Positions 41,853-55,179 of a DNA stretch of 64,000 nucleotides are shown in pieces. Under the pieces are notes generated by a model that had not been told where the DNA came from, did no database searches, and saw only the letters and a list, made by a program, of their open reading frames with translations. The DNA is from Diogma glabrata (taxonomy: Eukaryota; Arthropoda; Insecta; Diptera; Cylindrotomidae): positions 79,489,040 through 79,553,039 of the forward strand of contig OY856186.1 of assembly GCA_963693315.1 (NCBI GenBank), given 5' to 3'. Position 1 is the first letter of the stretch, and every line of letters starts with the position of its first letter. A program made the translations under genes and the position numbers.

Positions 41853-42985
41853 TGACGAGTTTTCCGTGTTTTGTTTACGCCCCATATATAGGCGATACCT
41901 ATTTCGAAGTTGAAACTTCATCATTAATTATTTAGTTTAACTTAAATTTTTTGACTGTCAGTAAACTCCATTTTATGGAAATTTTTATGTATTATATGGA
42001 AGATTTTTGCTTTAAATTTCTATAGATTACTTTGTTTGGATTCAAATGACTATATACACTCGTGACTTAGAAGGGTAACTGTTATAGAAATATTCCCATC
42101 CTATAAACTTACAGGTAATAATGTCTAGAAATTCCTTAAAAAATCTGCATATATTTGTTCAGGGTTTTAGTGAGAAACAAAAATCCTAACGCATACTACA
42201 TTTTAATATTTTACAACAGATCACACAAATGATAAACTTTATAATATACTTAATCGATTTACGATTACAACCTATTATGGAATATTTTATAAGAAGAAGC
42301 GATTGTATTTTTAATTTATTTGAATAAATTTAAGAAATATATAAACAAAACATCATCATTTTATAGATTTTAGCCAAGATTGTTTTTGTTTGGGTATTTT
42401 ACTTCGGTAGACCTAAGCATGTATTACAATCTCGAGCCAAAAGTGAAAATGTTACTGTCACTTTTTTAGCATTTCTCGACGTTTTAGATGATACGATTTG
42501 AAACAAGCAAAAAGAATTTCTGTCCGACAAAAATTAGAAACCGCTGCAACGATTTAAAAAACTTTTGATTCTAAAAATAGGTTTCGTTAATGGTAAGAGT
42601 CAAAAATGGGGTTAGAACATTTGTAGGATATGAATAATAATAATGTGTCAAATAAGAAAATTCATAATAATAAAAAATAATATATTATTTCAAACAAAAA
42701 ACAAGAGATGGGGATGAGAGGAGGGGACGGAAGGAGAGGAAGAGGAAGGAAGAAACTAGTGCATGTATATGAGTAATCTTCTTATATACAAGGAAAGGAA
42801 GTGGTTAAGACTGTAAAGGCTACTCATAGTAGCAGTAGTGCGACCTATAACATAGTAAGTGTGAGCCTTCCAAAAGAAATTTTGTTCGATAATAAAGCCA
42901 AAGCTTATTGCTTAAGAAACAAAGGTGATAGCAAAATCATTGAAAGAGATAAAGAGGTCATGGTAAGGAGAGGAAAATGATAGCC
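41853..42985. other. No recognisable gene
   Basis: AT-rich. At 42700-42760 there is a purine-rich tract (GGAGGGGACGGAAGGAGAGG), possibly LTR-related sequence of the adjoining gypsy relic. Nothing else is supportable. Confidence 0.5.
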
Positions 42986-42989
42986 GAAA

Positions 42990-44640
42990 TGTAAATGTTC
43001 ATGTAATCTGTTAATTGTTAATTTCATCTGTCATGTAGGATGGCTTGAGTCTGTCTATTGAAACTGAAATTTTCTTTCCTTTTATTACAATGATAAAACT
43101 CTTCCGGAAACGCCAGATTAATTCGTATGAGCCCTTATATGGAAGTGATAAGCCTGTTGTGACTTTATTCACCCTCATAAAAACAAAATAGCATCCCCGT
43201 GAGATCTTTCGGAATGTAAATGATTTTTTGAGAGAATCTTTCCTGGTATCTCTCGGGATGATTTCATCGAATGTTTTGGATGGTTGGATTGGATGCAATC
43301 ATTTTGGATTTATGATCAGTTCTACAAGGATCTTCATACTTTTTCTGTAGACAAAATCCGAAGAAGTACATCCTAGGTCTGCTATGACGAATGGGAATGT
43401 ATCTTTTAAATCGTTCGACTATTCCATTGGCCTTAGAGTTGTAAGTCGTGGTTCTTAGTCTTTGATAACCAATGATGTTCATCAGCTCTTGAAATAACTT
43501 CGATTCGAAATTCGCTCTACGATCAGAAGTTATATTTCACGACACACCAAATCTTGAAATATTATTGGTAACGAAAGCTTTTGGAACTACTTATAAGCTG
43601 TTCCATCTACCCAAAAGGATGGTTACAGGCCATGGGGTGAAACGATCAATGGTCGTCATGATGTAGCAATATCTATAAGAAGGTGGTAATGGACGGTGTC
43701 GTGGTCGTTGGGACAGGCATTCAAATTCACAATGAGTGTGAATGGGTGAAAATCCAACGTCAACACTCATTGATGGCTAGAAGAATCGTTTTGTGAATGT
43801 TTTTCTCAATAATTTAATTTCTGGAAGGGAAAAGTTATGCAACAAATTGAAAATGGTTCATTTCAGGAATTTACGTATGTATGGACGTAACGAGTTAGTC
43901 GATGTTTCGCACCAAATCGGTTTACTTGATTGAATGGTTGAGATAGGTTCTAGCTTTCGCTTAGATCCTACCGCTTTTGAATTGTGCATTAAAGTAGTGA
44001 GCTCTGTATCAGACTCTTGAAGTCCTCAGTTCGTGAAAGTGTGTCAGCCACCACATTGTTCGTACCAGAGATGTGTCGAATATCTGTTGTGAACTGGGAA
44101 ATAAAATGAAAATGAAGTGCCTTGCAAGGACTTATTTCTGTTTTTGAGCCAATTGATGTTATCAGAGGCTTGTTGTCGGTGAACACTGTGAACAAACGAC
44201 CGATAAAGTAACGAAAATATGTGATTGCTAAGAAAATACGCGAACTATTAGCGATCTTATTTAGAATATTTTTGCTCTGCAGGCGAGAGTTTTTTAAAGA
44301 AAAATCATTAGGGTTGTCAACATCCTTTATTGAGTTGTTCGAGTACTGCTCCTGTTGCAGTACCTGAAGCATCCGTTTAGATACAAAAGCTTGCATATTG
44401 TAACGGATTAGCCAAGAATTTAAAGTTTAAAATTTTGCCTTGGCCAACGTCTGTACTGCATTGGAATGGTCAGTAGTTGTCCTACTGTTGTAATTCTGTC
44501 CACTACGGTGTGTTTGACTGGGATATCAAACACGAAATAGTATTCACTACTAAGTTTGTGGGTGAATCAATTAAGCGCTTGCGCTTGAGATTGGCTATTA
44601 AACCAAATTTGCTGAGTGAAAGGAAAAGGTGAGAAGGAGC
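42990..44640 (-). pseudogene. Third Ty3/gypsy relic: RT thumb, RNase H, integrase
   Basis: On the minus strand from 44640 down: FGLIANLKRK (RT thumb), TDASGTATGAVLEQ (RNase H, near 44370), TYFRYFIGRLFTVFTDNKPL and HISGTNNVVADTLSR (about 44220-44030). Then the integrase QRLRTTTYNSKANGIVERF (near 43450, with the catalytic Glu), and the C-terminus YKGSYELIWRFRKSF...VSIDRLKPSYM (near 43145-43020). Frameshifts separate the pieces, and the integrase core before 43480 is decayed. It differs from the 34561 element and from the 26507 relic. Confidence 0.85.
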
Positions 44641-46540
44641 TAGCAGAAAGAAGGAATGGTTGAGGGAGTTGAGGACATATTGGAAAATATTTAAGAGCCA
44701 AGATCGAGTTTGACCTTGCTCACCAATAATGTATAGTGATTGCGATGAAAGCAGAACGCCGCCCAGCTAATATAGTAGAAAGTTTAGCCCTAAAAGTTTT
44801 GAAAGCCAAGTTGTAAAGATTACGGTTGCTATGTACCACAAAAATTAGGGTGATTGAGTTAGGCTATAACTATAACTTTTTTAATTTTAATATTTAAATT
44901 GAGCAGTTGAAATTCTGAAAATAAATTGTTAGGGAGACACCCACCCAACCTTCATCACTTTATCCATTTTTTTAAACCAATAAATTTAACAAAAAAGTTG
45001 CTTTTGGAGTTGCCGCTGCACGTCCAAACAGCATATAGGCAGACCTATGTTTTTTGATTTATACTCAAAACACCAAGAAACCCTTAAAAAAGTCTTGAAT
45101 AGATTTTTAAAAAAATGTCAAGTAATGCTCAGAACAAAGTAATTAAGTTTTAGGCAACCATCGATTTTTAAGAGGGCTATAAGAATATTTTAAAATTTTA
45201 AGAGGGGGCTGCAATTGCTAAAAGACTAAGAGCTACTGGTCTTATATGCATACAACTGTATGACAATAATTGACCAAATCTCAGCCATTGATTTCAGATT
45301 GATTGGAAACAACAAACAATGACTATGCGCTCGTGTCTCAGGATTTTTACTATAATAAAAAAAGTTCTATCCTATGAATTCAAACACAGTAATGTTTAGA
45401 AACTTAATGTTAAAATATGAAGGAGCTGAACATTCAAAACTCTGAGATATCAAGACTTCGGTCTGTGTTAAGAATTATTATATAATTTTTGGCGTAAGGC
45501 TTTTATGAGGACATTGTTTTTAGTTTTTGGCAGCGATGGAAAAAATATCAAACTCTTAAAAGTTCAGGAATCTTTAATTTGAAATTTATTACAAAACTAA
45601 CACAAACATTAATACGTTTTCTGGAAAATTACAACCGATTATAAATTAACATCTACTGAAACAATGATACATTCAACAAATTATTCATTGAATTAGCATT
45701 CAACAATTTCAATTTTTCAAACACAAACCATTCATTTTCTACCAATACCTAACATTTTAGATTATCCAGAAAGCCTATTCATTTAGGTAAATGGTTTTTT
45801 CAATAAGTACAACTGACACGATCTGATATTTTCTAACCCAACTCCTGCCATTGGTTAAATGCTTCTTTTTGCTAGCTACATCTTTTGTAAAATTCGATAT
45901 TGTATATGACATCACCTGAAAACTTCCAACCCAACACTTCCAACCCATTAGTCCAAAAACCATCTTTGAAAACCTCTCCAACAGTTCTAAATGCTATAAA
46001 TTATTACAACTTTGTGGCGAACACCATTGATTCTGGCACGATCTGATATTTTCTAACTCTACTGTTCATAATGATTCTGAAAACTTAGTAGAAAACCATT
46101 TAATGCAAGTGCTTCCGTTCCATAATTACATCTTTTGTGAAAAAAACGACATAACATGTGAAACGACCTGATATTAAAATTTAAAACTTTTTTATTTTAT
46201 TTGCCAAATGTTTCTAATCGAAAATGTATTCAATTTTATGTTTATCAAAAAATTGTGTTACAAAATATATGAAAATCAATCTTTTTAAAAACATACATGT
46301 TTTTTTGACACACTTTTAGAAGAAAAATCAAGCTCCTGGTCTCACATACTGATTACTGATGCCAATTATCAACATTTCTCCACATTCAATGTAACTATGT
46401 AGTCATTTTCACTGAAAATAAACTTTTCTTAAGCAAAACATATGCAAATTTTTGATATTTTGACGAATATCAGAATGATAGTTTTGACACACTTCCAGTA
46501 CAGTAATTGAACACATAGTACTTTTGGCTCTTACCATCGT
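44641..46540. other. No recognisable gene
   Basis: AT-rich. One local duplication: ACGATCTGATATTTTCTAAC occurs near 45817 and again near 46038. No further structure is supported. Confidence 0.5.
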
Positions 46541-46799
46541 AATGAACACTGTGTGTTCCTGATAATATAACCATAATCAAGAACATCCAGGGAGTTGCGT
46601 GCCTTGAGGTTAAAATTCCAACTATGCTCAGTCTGTGAGTTTAAGTATACCTTCTAGTCCCATTACAAATGCTGAATTGAAGACAAAAATTTCTAAACGG
46701 ACTCAAATAAACAAAGAATAGTTCCTGTGATGACCTCATAAGAGCCTCATAAGAACCAAGAATATCACCACCACCATACCAAATATAATAATTACATAA
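46541..46799 (+). repeat. SINE-like head, copy A
   Basis: TTCCTGATAATATAACC...AATCAAGAAC forms an imperfect hairpin. It is followed by GTGCCTTGAGGTTAAAATTCC and GTCTGTGAGTTTAAGTA, which resemble tRNA-like box A and B sequence but are decayed. It matches copies B and C along its length. Confidence 0.65.
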
Positions 46800-47289
46800 A
46801 AAAACAAGTTTCACTCACTAATGATTGCACAGGATCAAACCAACCATACTAACAAAAAAATATTAACAGTTCATGTTAGTAATTAAATTATTGTATGACT
46901 AAGGTACAATTGGAATATCTAAAGTTGTTGCCCAAATTCAATTTGTACAGTGATCTTTAAGTGATAAGCTCATTGTCCAACTAAATCACGAAAATGATAT
47001 TTATTTGATGATTCTTATTTATTCATCACCAAAATTATGTTGATGCTGCAGCTGAGGTTACTGAATGACATTTTGTTGGTAGCTACTTAGTGTAAACATT
47101 CCGTTTCGCTTTCCAATTAATCTATTTCGTTTGTTGATAATCATTGATAATCTAATATGCCGTTATCCTCTTTCATTCTCTATTTCTATGTTATAATAGT
47201 CACGCTGCCTATATACACCAAAATAATTTCCCAAAACTACATTTTGGTACAGAAAAAATAGTCAATAAAAAAACGCCAATATGTTAGGT

Positions 47290-47700
47290 GATTGTTGGCA
47301 ATATATTCAATGATCTATTAAAATTGTTGATTTTGTTGATAATATAATTAATGATACCGTAAAATTAATATCGGCAATTACTTAAATTGTTGCAAATATA
47401 TTAAATGACGTAACAAAATTAATGTTGACAATTGTTGAATTGGTTAGAAAGATATTAAATGACGTAACGAAATTAATGTCGGCATTGTTAAATTTCTTGG
47501 TAATATATTAAATGATGTAATAAAACTAAAGTCGGCAATGGTTGAATTTGTTAGCAATCTATTAAATTATGCAACAAAAACGAATGTCGCCTATTATTGA
47601 ATTTTTCAGATACATACATAATAAATGGATTAGAAAGATTAATGACGACAATTGTTGAATTTTCTGGTAATATATTAACTAATTTCATAAAATATTGTTG
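47290..47700 (+). repeat. Minisatellite array downstream of copy A
   Basis: Six diverged units of about 54 bp, each with TCGGCAATTGTTGAATTT followed by AATATATTAAATGA (unit marks near 47371, 47427, 47481, 47534, 47589 and 47647). Confidence 0.8.
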
Positions 47701-49190
47701 CATACACATACACATATTAACGAACTGTCTTCTTGGTTTTATTGTTCGACTATAAATTTAATGTCAATCTAATTAAAATCTTCGAAAAAAACTTCTAACA
47801 ATATAACAAAATGTCGAAGTTTTGTATCTAATATTGTGACAACAAGATAAAAAATTGAATTGAAAAATTACCAAATGCCGAATTAAATGTCAAAAAAATT
47901 TCATGAACCAACAGCATACAAAATGAGATAGGAAATCAAAGAGGTTGGTTGAAAAAAGATATGAACAAAAGACGATAAGATGTATTGCCCGCGTTGATAC
48001 ATGCATAATTAGTTGTTTAAACAAATGAAGTTTTACAAGGAAAATAGCTTCATGACATTGTTTTTGTTTGATCACTAATGGTTTTCCAAATATATTTTAA
48101 ATACCAAGATCCCGGGATTTTTAATTTATAGATCCCGTAGTCCCGGGATTCATTAAACGCAACGGGGTTGAAACCCCGTTTTGAGTGGTTCTAATCAAGA
48201 AATCCTCTGTTGTAAGACCTAAGTCTTAGAAAAGGTCTATGTGTTGTTGTAACATATATTGTAATTCTTATGATACAACCCAAATTATTAAAATCAACAC
48301 TATTTTCATTCGACATGGAAATTAAAGAAATTCCCTCCTACCGTAACCTTATTCTCAACTGACAAACATAAAACTGTTAAAGTTTTAAAATAAATACAAA
48401 ACATTTAATTTTCTAAACAGCATAACGACTCTGAAGCTGTTTTATTTATTGATGGCATAAATGTATAATAATTGAGGTGAAAAAAATGTCTTTGGTGTTT
48501 TTATTCCACTTCAGCTGTAACGATCCATATTTATCTTTAAACAGAAAATTCAATTTAAAATTTCTAGTGCAAAAACTATAAAATCGGGTATCAGAAAACA
48601 AACATTTTGTTTTAAATTTGACGGTAGTTGATTGATGTTTAAATTTTGAAATTCTGTGCAATTGTGTGCAGCAAATATACATGTCGTTATATAAAACATT
48701 TTGCAATTAATTTTTGATGATTTGTCTTTTCAATATTGATTAAATGGTTTATTGGATGCTTAATCGAAAATGTCTGGCACAATAAACTGGTATTTCAAAC
48801 TAGAGTTAAGTAATTTTATCAGTAAGGATAAAATAAAAATAATGAAGCAAACACATCCAAATTTTAACTAAAAAATTGATGTATGATACGGATACAAAAA
48901 GATTTCATAAAAACATATTAAATAAAATCAATAAAAGTATATGTTTTATCAAACAGTATCACGTGTTGCGCCAATTTAAATGCAATATCTACAAGCACAA
49001 ACATGAAAGAAAAAATTTCAATGGAAAATAATATTTTTATAGAAACCGAAGAATAGACTGAAAACAAATAAAAAATAATTAATAAAAAACTGGAACAGTA
49101 TAAAGGATCTCTCAATAAGTTTGGCTAATCAGTATAAAATGACGGTGTACTTATTAACGCCTTATAATGTATGCAAGCAATCAATATTTT
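47701..49190. other. No recognisable gene
   Basis: AT-rich. A small inverted motif around 48108-48185 contains CCCGGGATTTTTAATTTATA...GTAGTCCCGGGATT. No coding features are seen. Confidence 0.5.
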
Positions 49191-49193
49191 TAG

Positions 49194-49225
49194 AGTTCCG
49201 TACTTTAAAAAATAAAAACGGAACT
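49194..49225. repeat. AGTTCCGT...ACGGAACT hairpin repeat
   Basis: 8-bp arms (49194-49201 and 49218-49225) around an A/T loop, followed by GTGTCTGTCC. I recall a very similar hairpin with the same downstream pattern as a widespread insect, notably lepidopteran, repeat; this was not checked. A degenerate relative (AAGGGTTCCGTGAATG) lies near 61137. Confidence 0.6.
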
Positions 49226-49683
49226 TATGGTGAGACCTCGGTGTCTGTCCGAAATTCCCTTTAACCGATTTTATCTCAAACTATAAGTGCTATCAACTTA
49301 AAACTACGTTATAGTTAGTAATTATTATTAGTTTAGAACTTGTACTAAAGACCATATCTCCGCAAGAGAACGAGAATACCAATCTGAGTACATGTTAAAG
49401 TATACCTGGGTTACATTTACAGTCAGATTAAAGGTTTTCTGATCTAAGTGATAATAACCCATGGTAAAAAAAAATGATTGAACTAAATCTGCAAGTACAA
49501 CTCGATTTTAAACCTAAAAGAAAATTTAGTGCTATAAATGAATAAGTACAAAGTTAAACATATCAAACTGGAAAAAAATTTCCTTAGTGTACAGCACAAT
49601 TTGAACGAGAAAGTTTTTGAATTTTATTTAAGTTGTAACTAGCTCAGTTTTTTTCTGAGTAAGCATGATATCTTCGGATAATA

Positions 49684-49862
49684 TAATAAACGCTGTGCAT
49701 TCCTGATAGTGGAATCACTCTCAGGAACAAAAGTAAAATTGCGCGCATTGAGATTTAAATTTTCGACTAGTGCAGTCTGTGAATTCGATTAAACTTCCCC
49801 TCAGCCCATCACAAATCCTGAATTGTATGCACAAAATTCATTAGAGGATGGATTCAAATGAT
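49684..49862 (+). repeat. SINE-like head, copy B
   Basis: TTCCTGATAGTGGAATCACTCTCAGGAAC hairpin-like opening (trimmed here: TTCCTGAT...CTCAGGAA), then GCGCATTGAGATTTAAAT and TGTGAATTCGATT (box B-like), CAGCCCATCACAAATCC and GGATTCAAATGA. Same order as copies A and C. Confidence 0.7.
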
Positions 49863-49880
49863 TATTAAAATTAAACCAAC

Positions 49881-50300
49881 AAATCATTGCACCAACGGTA
49901 ACGGTGATTACTGAACACGAACAATAATGCAATGTATTAAAAATAAATCGGTACGCCTTATGTACATGCGATTTATAAATTTGTCATAATAATATCCAAT
50001 GATGCAATATACTAAAAATAATTCGTTGTTCCTGATGTCCGTGTGATTGTTGAATTCAAAATAGTAATGATCCAATAAGTGAAAAGAAATCATTGGATAT
50101 TATGATTTTGAATTATAATGTCGCATGTACATCTGACGTGCAACTATTGAATCCAAAATAATAATATCCAATAATGCAATATAATAAAAATATCGTTGCG
50201 CCTCATGTACATGCGATTGTTGAGTTAAAATAATAACATTAATAAGGCAATATAATATAAATAAAATCGGTGCTTCAATGGCACCGCCAAATATTGTATT
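49881..50300 (+). repeat. Minisatellite array downstream of copy B
   Basis: About five units of 70-80 bp with the words ATCGTTGCGCC, GCGATTGTTGA, CCAATAATGCAATATAATA. It shares its unit consensus with the array after copy C. Confidence 0.75.
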
Positions 50301-50339
50301 TTTAAATTTTTTTTCATCACAAACAAACACAAAGAAAAA

Positions 50340-52330
50340 CTTTCTTTTGTTATATAATTGATTGACATTTTCTACAGTTTTAGAAACAATTTAATAATAA
50401 CGTTTTGTAACTATTATTGTATCAGTTTGGAGACAATCACACAAAATATGAATATTTCAAATATATTCATCGACGCCTGGAGATTACAAACACGTAATTT
50501 TTATTTTGCCTCCATTTAAAACTTTAAATAATCTTTCCTTTTAATTTGATTAACAAAATCAACTTGAGTAAACTCAGGGAACTAATAGTATTGAACACTC
50601 ATACAAGTAAAAGTGAAAAAAAATGTAATGAAAACGCAAGAGAAAAACATGTGACAAAAAACCCCATTGAACTAATTGTCAATATGGAGAGAACAAGAAT
50701 TGGAAAAATTCCTTTTGAACGCTAATGAAATTACTTCAGGGACAATTGCATCGTAACGATATTCTTCGTATAAGATCTAAAAATAAATTTTTTACATTTA
50801 AAACTAAGCATGACTTTATATAAAGAATAAAATGCAAACAAATTGAGAGTGTATACACAACTATGGTTAACAAATATGGTTTCATCAAATTTGGAATAAA
50901 ATATAGTTAAATTTATTGAGCTCAATATTTAAAATAAATTTGAAAATTGCATTCAAGAATTTATGTATTTAAAAATTTATTTTATTTTCTGGTCGCTTAT
51001 TTTTCATGTCGAAATTGATGTTATTTAAGCCGAATATCAGGCAGTTATATCTTAGTTAGTCTTACTCTCTTTTAAACCAAACTTTATTAAAAGAAATTAT
51101 AACCTCGTCCTCGTTTATATAATGTTTTTTCGATACAGAAAAAGTAATTTTCCATTTCCATTTGAGAAAAAATTTTATATCATATTTTTGTCATCGTTGT
51201 TCAAATTGAATAAAAAAAATCATTTACTGTTCATATATATCTGTATTCCGTATTTGTTCATGAAGATATATTTGTTTACCCGAAATTAGACTGCACAATT
51301 TAATTCTCATCGTTTTATTTTCGGAAAAACAGATAAAATCCTTGTGAAAAAGGTGGATGAAAATAAATGCAAATGAAATTTTCTTTTTATGGTGTAAAAA
51401 AGGTTAGAGCTAGATCTATTGCTGTGATGAATAAATGGAAATATATTCAATTTTTTACTGAAAATAATTATTATTCATAGCTTCTTTAAAACAAAAGGTA
51501 AGATTCATAATTAAGTCGTTTTCATAAATTTAAGTTTTATGACAGGCTATGTATGTATGTATGTTTTCAGAAATATTTTCATCTACAGTCTAAACCGAAG
51601 TATTTCATTTTCAACGTTTATATGTGGTAAATAATCTTTTTTAGAATAATTTACAAACCACAATACCGTCATTCAAGCTCCATGCTGTCCTGAAATTGTC
51701 TTCAACTAAATCTTAAATGGTTGTCACTATCATGCAGATGTCATTTAAATTTTTCTGGTTTTTATTTTTATGTACATATATATATATATTCTACTATCCT
51801 TTATATTTTGTTTATATTTCATACGGTGCGAATGGGATATTTTAACATATCATGAATTGTGACAGTGCTCTGTTGTTTTTATTCTACAATCTTTATTTAC
51901 TTTTTTGAGATGTAATTTTCTTGTATTTCTTTTAAATTTTATTATTTCAGTTTTTTTGTATAAATACAAATAGAAAGAATATTAAAATTTTACAGCAAAA
52001 CTTGAAAAGTGAACTAAATAAAACGATGGGAAACTTCTATAACTTTTAAATTGTTCTCATTTTTTCAATACTTTTTAACACATTTTCTTCTTTTCACTGT
52101 ATCGAATTTGTCGGTAAACATAAGAGGAAGACAAACAGTTCAAATAAAATAATTTTTTAAATGTCGAAATATTTCAAATATTTCCTTAAGTGTTTCACTT
52201 ATACTGATAAAATGATAAAATTATAATGATAAAATCAAATAGAAAACCATTTCTTTGTTTGCCGTCCATTTTTTTTAATATAAAATTTTAAGGAAAGCCC
52301 ACTTTGTTCACCTCTGGATTATTTGATTGT
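50340..52330. other. No recognisable gene
   Basis: AT-rich sequence with simple repeats (TATG repeats near 51550, TA repeats near 51778). No coding signal. Confidence 0.6.
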
Positions 52331-52332
52331 AC

Positions 52333-52471
52333 ACTGAGAAAAAAATTTGCTTAATCTAAGTGATTTAGTAATATATTCTTAAGTAATACATTCTTGTTCT
52401 AGGTAAGCTTACATTTTAAGTTTACTTAGTATTGTGTCTTGTATACTTGGATCAAGAAATTTTTTCTTAGT
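52333..52471. mobile_element. Small MITE-like element with inverted ends
   Basis: 139 bp beginning ACTGAGAAAAAAATTTGCTT and ending with the near-complement (read inward ACTAAGAAAAAATTTCTTGA). There is no open frame. A target duplication is not clear. Confidence 0.6.
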
Positions 52472-52474
52472 ATT

Positions 52475-53900
52475 AGACCAGGGTAGAAGCCTTTAAAAAT
52501 AATAAAAAGTAAAAAAAAATAATAGTAGGATGAAACCCATTAGAAAAGGAGGAGAATATTATAAAAATGAAAGGAAAAATAATTTACGGGCGATCTGAGG
52601 TCGGGAAGGGGAAGGGGTGAGTTTTTAAGGGTAAAAAACGGTTTATCTCGATTTCCGGCAAAACTAAAAGTCCTATGGAAAAAATTTGTATTGCAAAGTT
52701 GTAGGTAATAAAAAGATCTAAAACTTTTATATCGACACTTTTTTCACATAACCTCAAAATTTATGTGAAAAATTCAAAAAACCAAGTTTTTGGTTTTTTA
52801 TTTTTATCTTTTACAAAAAAATTTTTTTTTTCACGAAATTTGGTGAAAACTTACCTTTTTATGTCCCAAATACGCTGTAATTTATTTGATTGGAAATTTT
52901 TATTTGTTCACCTTATTTTGAATTAATATCGAAAAAGCACCCTAATTTTCAATCGAAAATTCACCCGTCAAAATATCAGCTTTTTTCAAAAAGTTGGTAT
53001 GCTTTCTGTTCGTTGAAATCTCTACTTTCCGATGGTGAAAAAAAAATATATTACTATAGTAAATCTTCTCAGAAAATGCAAAAACTGAATTGAATTTTCG
53101 ATTCAAAAAACCATAGGTTTTGGTTTTTCATTTTTATCTTTTACAAAACAATTTTTTTTTTTCACAAAATTTGGTGAAAACTTACCTTTTTATGTCCCAA
53201 ATACGCTGTAATTTATTTGATTTGAAATATTTATTTTTTTACCTTATTTTGAATTAATATCGAAAAAGCACCCTAATTTTCAATCGAAAATTCAATTCAG
53301 TTTTTGCATTTTCTGAGAAGATTTACTATAGTAATATATTTCTTTTTTCACCATCGAAAAGTAGAGATTTCAACGAACAGAAAGCATACCAACTTTTTGA
53401 AAAAGCTGATATTTTGACGGGTGAATTTTCGATTGAAAATTAGGGTGCTTTTTCGATATTAATTCAAAATAAGGTGAACAAATAAAAATTTCCACTCAAA
53501 TAAATTACAGCGTATTTGGGACATAAAAAGGTAAGTTTTCACCAAATTTCGTGAAAAAAAAAATTTTTTTGTAAAAGATAAAAATAAAAAACCAAAAACT
53601 TGGTTTTTTGAATTTTTCACATAAATTTTGAGGTTATGTGAAAAAAGTGTCGATACAAAAATTTAAGATCTTTTTATTACCTACAACTTTGCCATATAAA
53701 TTTTTTCCATAGGACTTTTAGTTTTGCCGGAAATCGAGATAAACCGTTTTTTACCCTTAAAAACTCACCCCTTCCCCTTCCCGACCTCAGATCGCCCGTA
53801 AATTATTTTTCCTTTCATTTTTATAATATTCTCCTCCTTTTCTAATGGGTTTCATCCTACTATTATTTTTTTTGTTTTCAAAAATTATCGACCCTGGTCT
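52475..53900. mobile_element. Foldback element with ~620-bp inverted arms
   Basis: The left arm 52475-53102 and right arm 53282-53900 are near-perfect reverse complements, with ends AGACCAGGG and CCCTGGTCT. The 180-bp spacer (53103-53281) is itself a direct copy of left-arm sequence 52790-52990 (containing TATGTCCCAAATACGCTGTA). It has no coding potential. The transcript would fold into a very long hairpin. Differences between arms are few, so it is young or gene-converted. Confidence 0.9.
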
Positions 53901-53978
53901 ATATGTATTAATGCTTTATGAACTGTTTTTGAGTGGATTTTTTTACCATACAAGTACTTATGAAAACGTTATAAACTG

Positions 53979-54237
53979 TAATGAAAACTGTGGATTTCTG
54001 ATAATGGAATAACAATCAGGAACATTTGAGGAGTAGCGTGCCTTGAGATTAAATTCCCGACTAGCTGCAGCGTGTGAGTTCGATTATGCATTTCTTCAAC
54101 CCATGAAACATTTTGAATTGCACGTAAAAGTTTCAAAAGAAAGTGGATTCAAATGAGAAAAGATTAGGAACTCTGATGACCCCAAAAGTCGGAGGACCCA
54201 AGAACATCATCCACACCACATCAAATATACTTATTGC
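53979..54237 (+). repeat. SINE-like head, copy C
   Basis: The best-preserved copy: TTTCTGATAATGGAAT...ATCAGGAAC, then GAGTAGCGTGCCTTGAG (box A-like) and GTGTGAGTTCGATTATGC (box B-like), CAACCCATGAAACA, GGATTCAAATGAG and a pyrimidine-poor tail. It lies 79 bp after the foldback element. Confidence 0.75.
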
Positions 54238-54344
54238 ATTTAAAAATTATAATGTTTCTTCCACCCAATTATTTTAACTTAATCCAACCTTCTATTTTTC
54301 TTCTTAAAAGTCAATCATATTGAATATTATATAAATTAATTCAA

Positions 54345-54720
54345 TAACCCAGCCAATCGTTGCGAAAATAGTCGCAGCGATTTCTGAACAAGAACAATAA
54401 TATAATATAATAAAAATCGGTGCGTCAAAGCCACTGGCAATTGTTGAATAAAATTAATAATTTAATGTGAATCAATCGTTACGCCAGAGCTACAGGGGAT
54501 TTTTGTTCAATATTAATAATGCAATATAAAAAAATCGTTGTATCAATGGTAGCAGCCATTGTTGAATACAAATAATGGATCTATAGAACAGCCAATGGTT
54601 GCGCCAATGGCACCGGCGAATGTTTAATACTAATCAATATAAGAGCCAATTGTTGTGCCTATGATACTAGCGATTGTTGAATACCAATAAAATAATAATC
54701 AATTATTGTTAGTAAATTGT
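54345..54720 (+). repeat. Minisatellite array downstream of copy C
   Basis: Six units of about 60 bp with AATCGTTGCGCCAATGGCA and CGGCGATTGTTGAATA words (unit marks near 54356, 54416, 54475, 54534, 54594 and 54647). Confidence 0.8.
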
Positions 54721-55179
54721 TGAATAATATTGTAATCAAAATTATTTCTCCCAGAATGAACCGGTGCGTTATTTCACACACTTCTAACCAAACAAACGGT
54801 ATAAAACGTTTTATATGTTTTCAGATAGGCAATTAGTATAAAAACTATTAATAATATTGCTTATTATAGTTTAAAAATATACCTTAATATGCAAAAAAAA
54901 GTTATTCAGATCTATTTGAATGTAATTATTTTAGCTGACAATTTTGTTCAATCACAACACATACACTATAGATAAAAAATCTTTATCGAGAGTAATTCAA
55001 TTAATTCGGTCGGCAATCACTTTAATACTTTTGTCTTATTTATTTTACAAAAAAAAAATTAAATCACTAAATTTATACACTGACACATATATATCACAAA
55101 AGTTAACGAAAATAAAAAAGATTGAATGAAAAAAACCCATTGAAGTTATTATTCTATCATGTAACAAATCGGATGGTAT
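54721..55179. other. No recognisable gene
   Basis: AT-rich. TTTCACACACTTCTAACC at about 54773 resembles the sequence following the array of copy B (near 50310), and may be the 3' end of the composite repeat. Confidence 0.4.
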
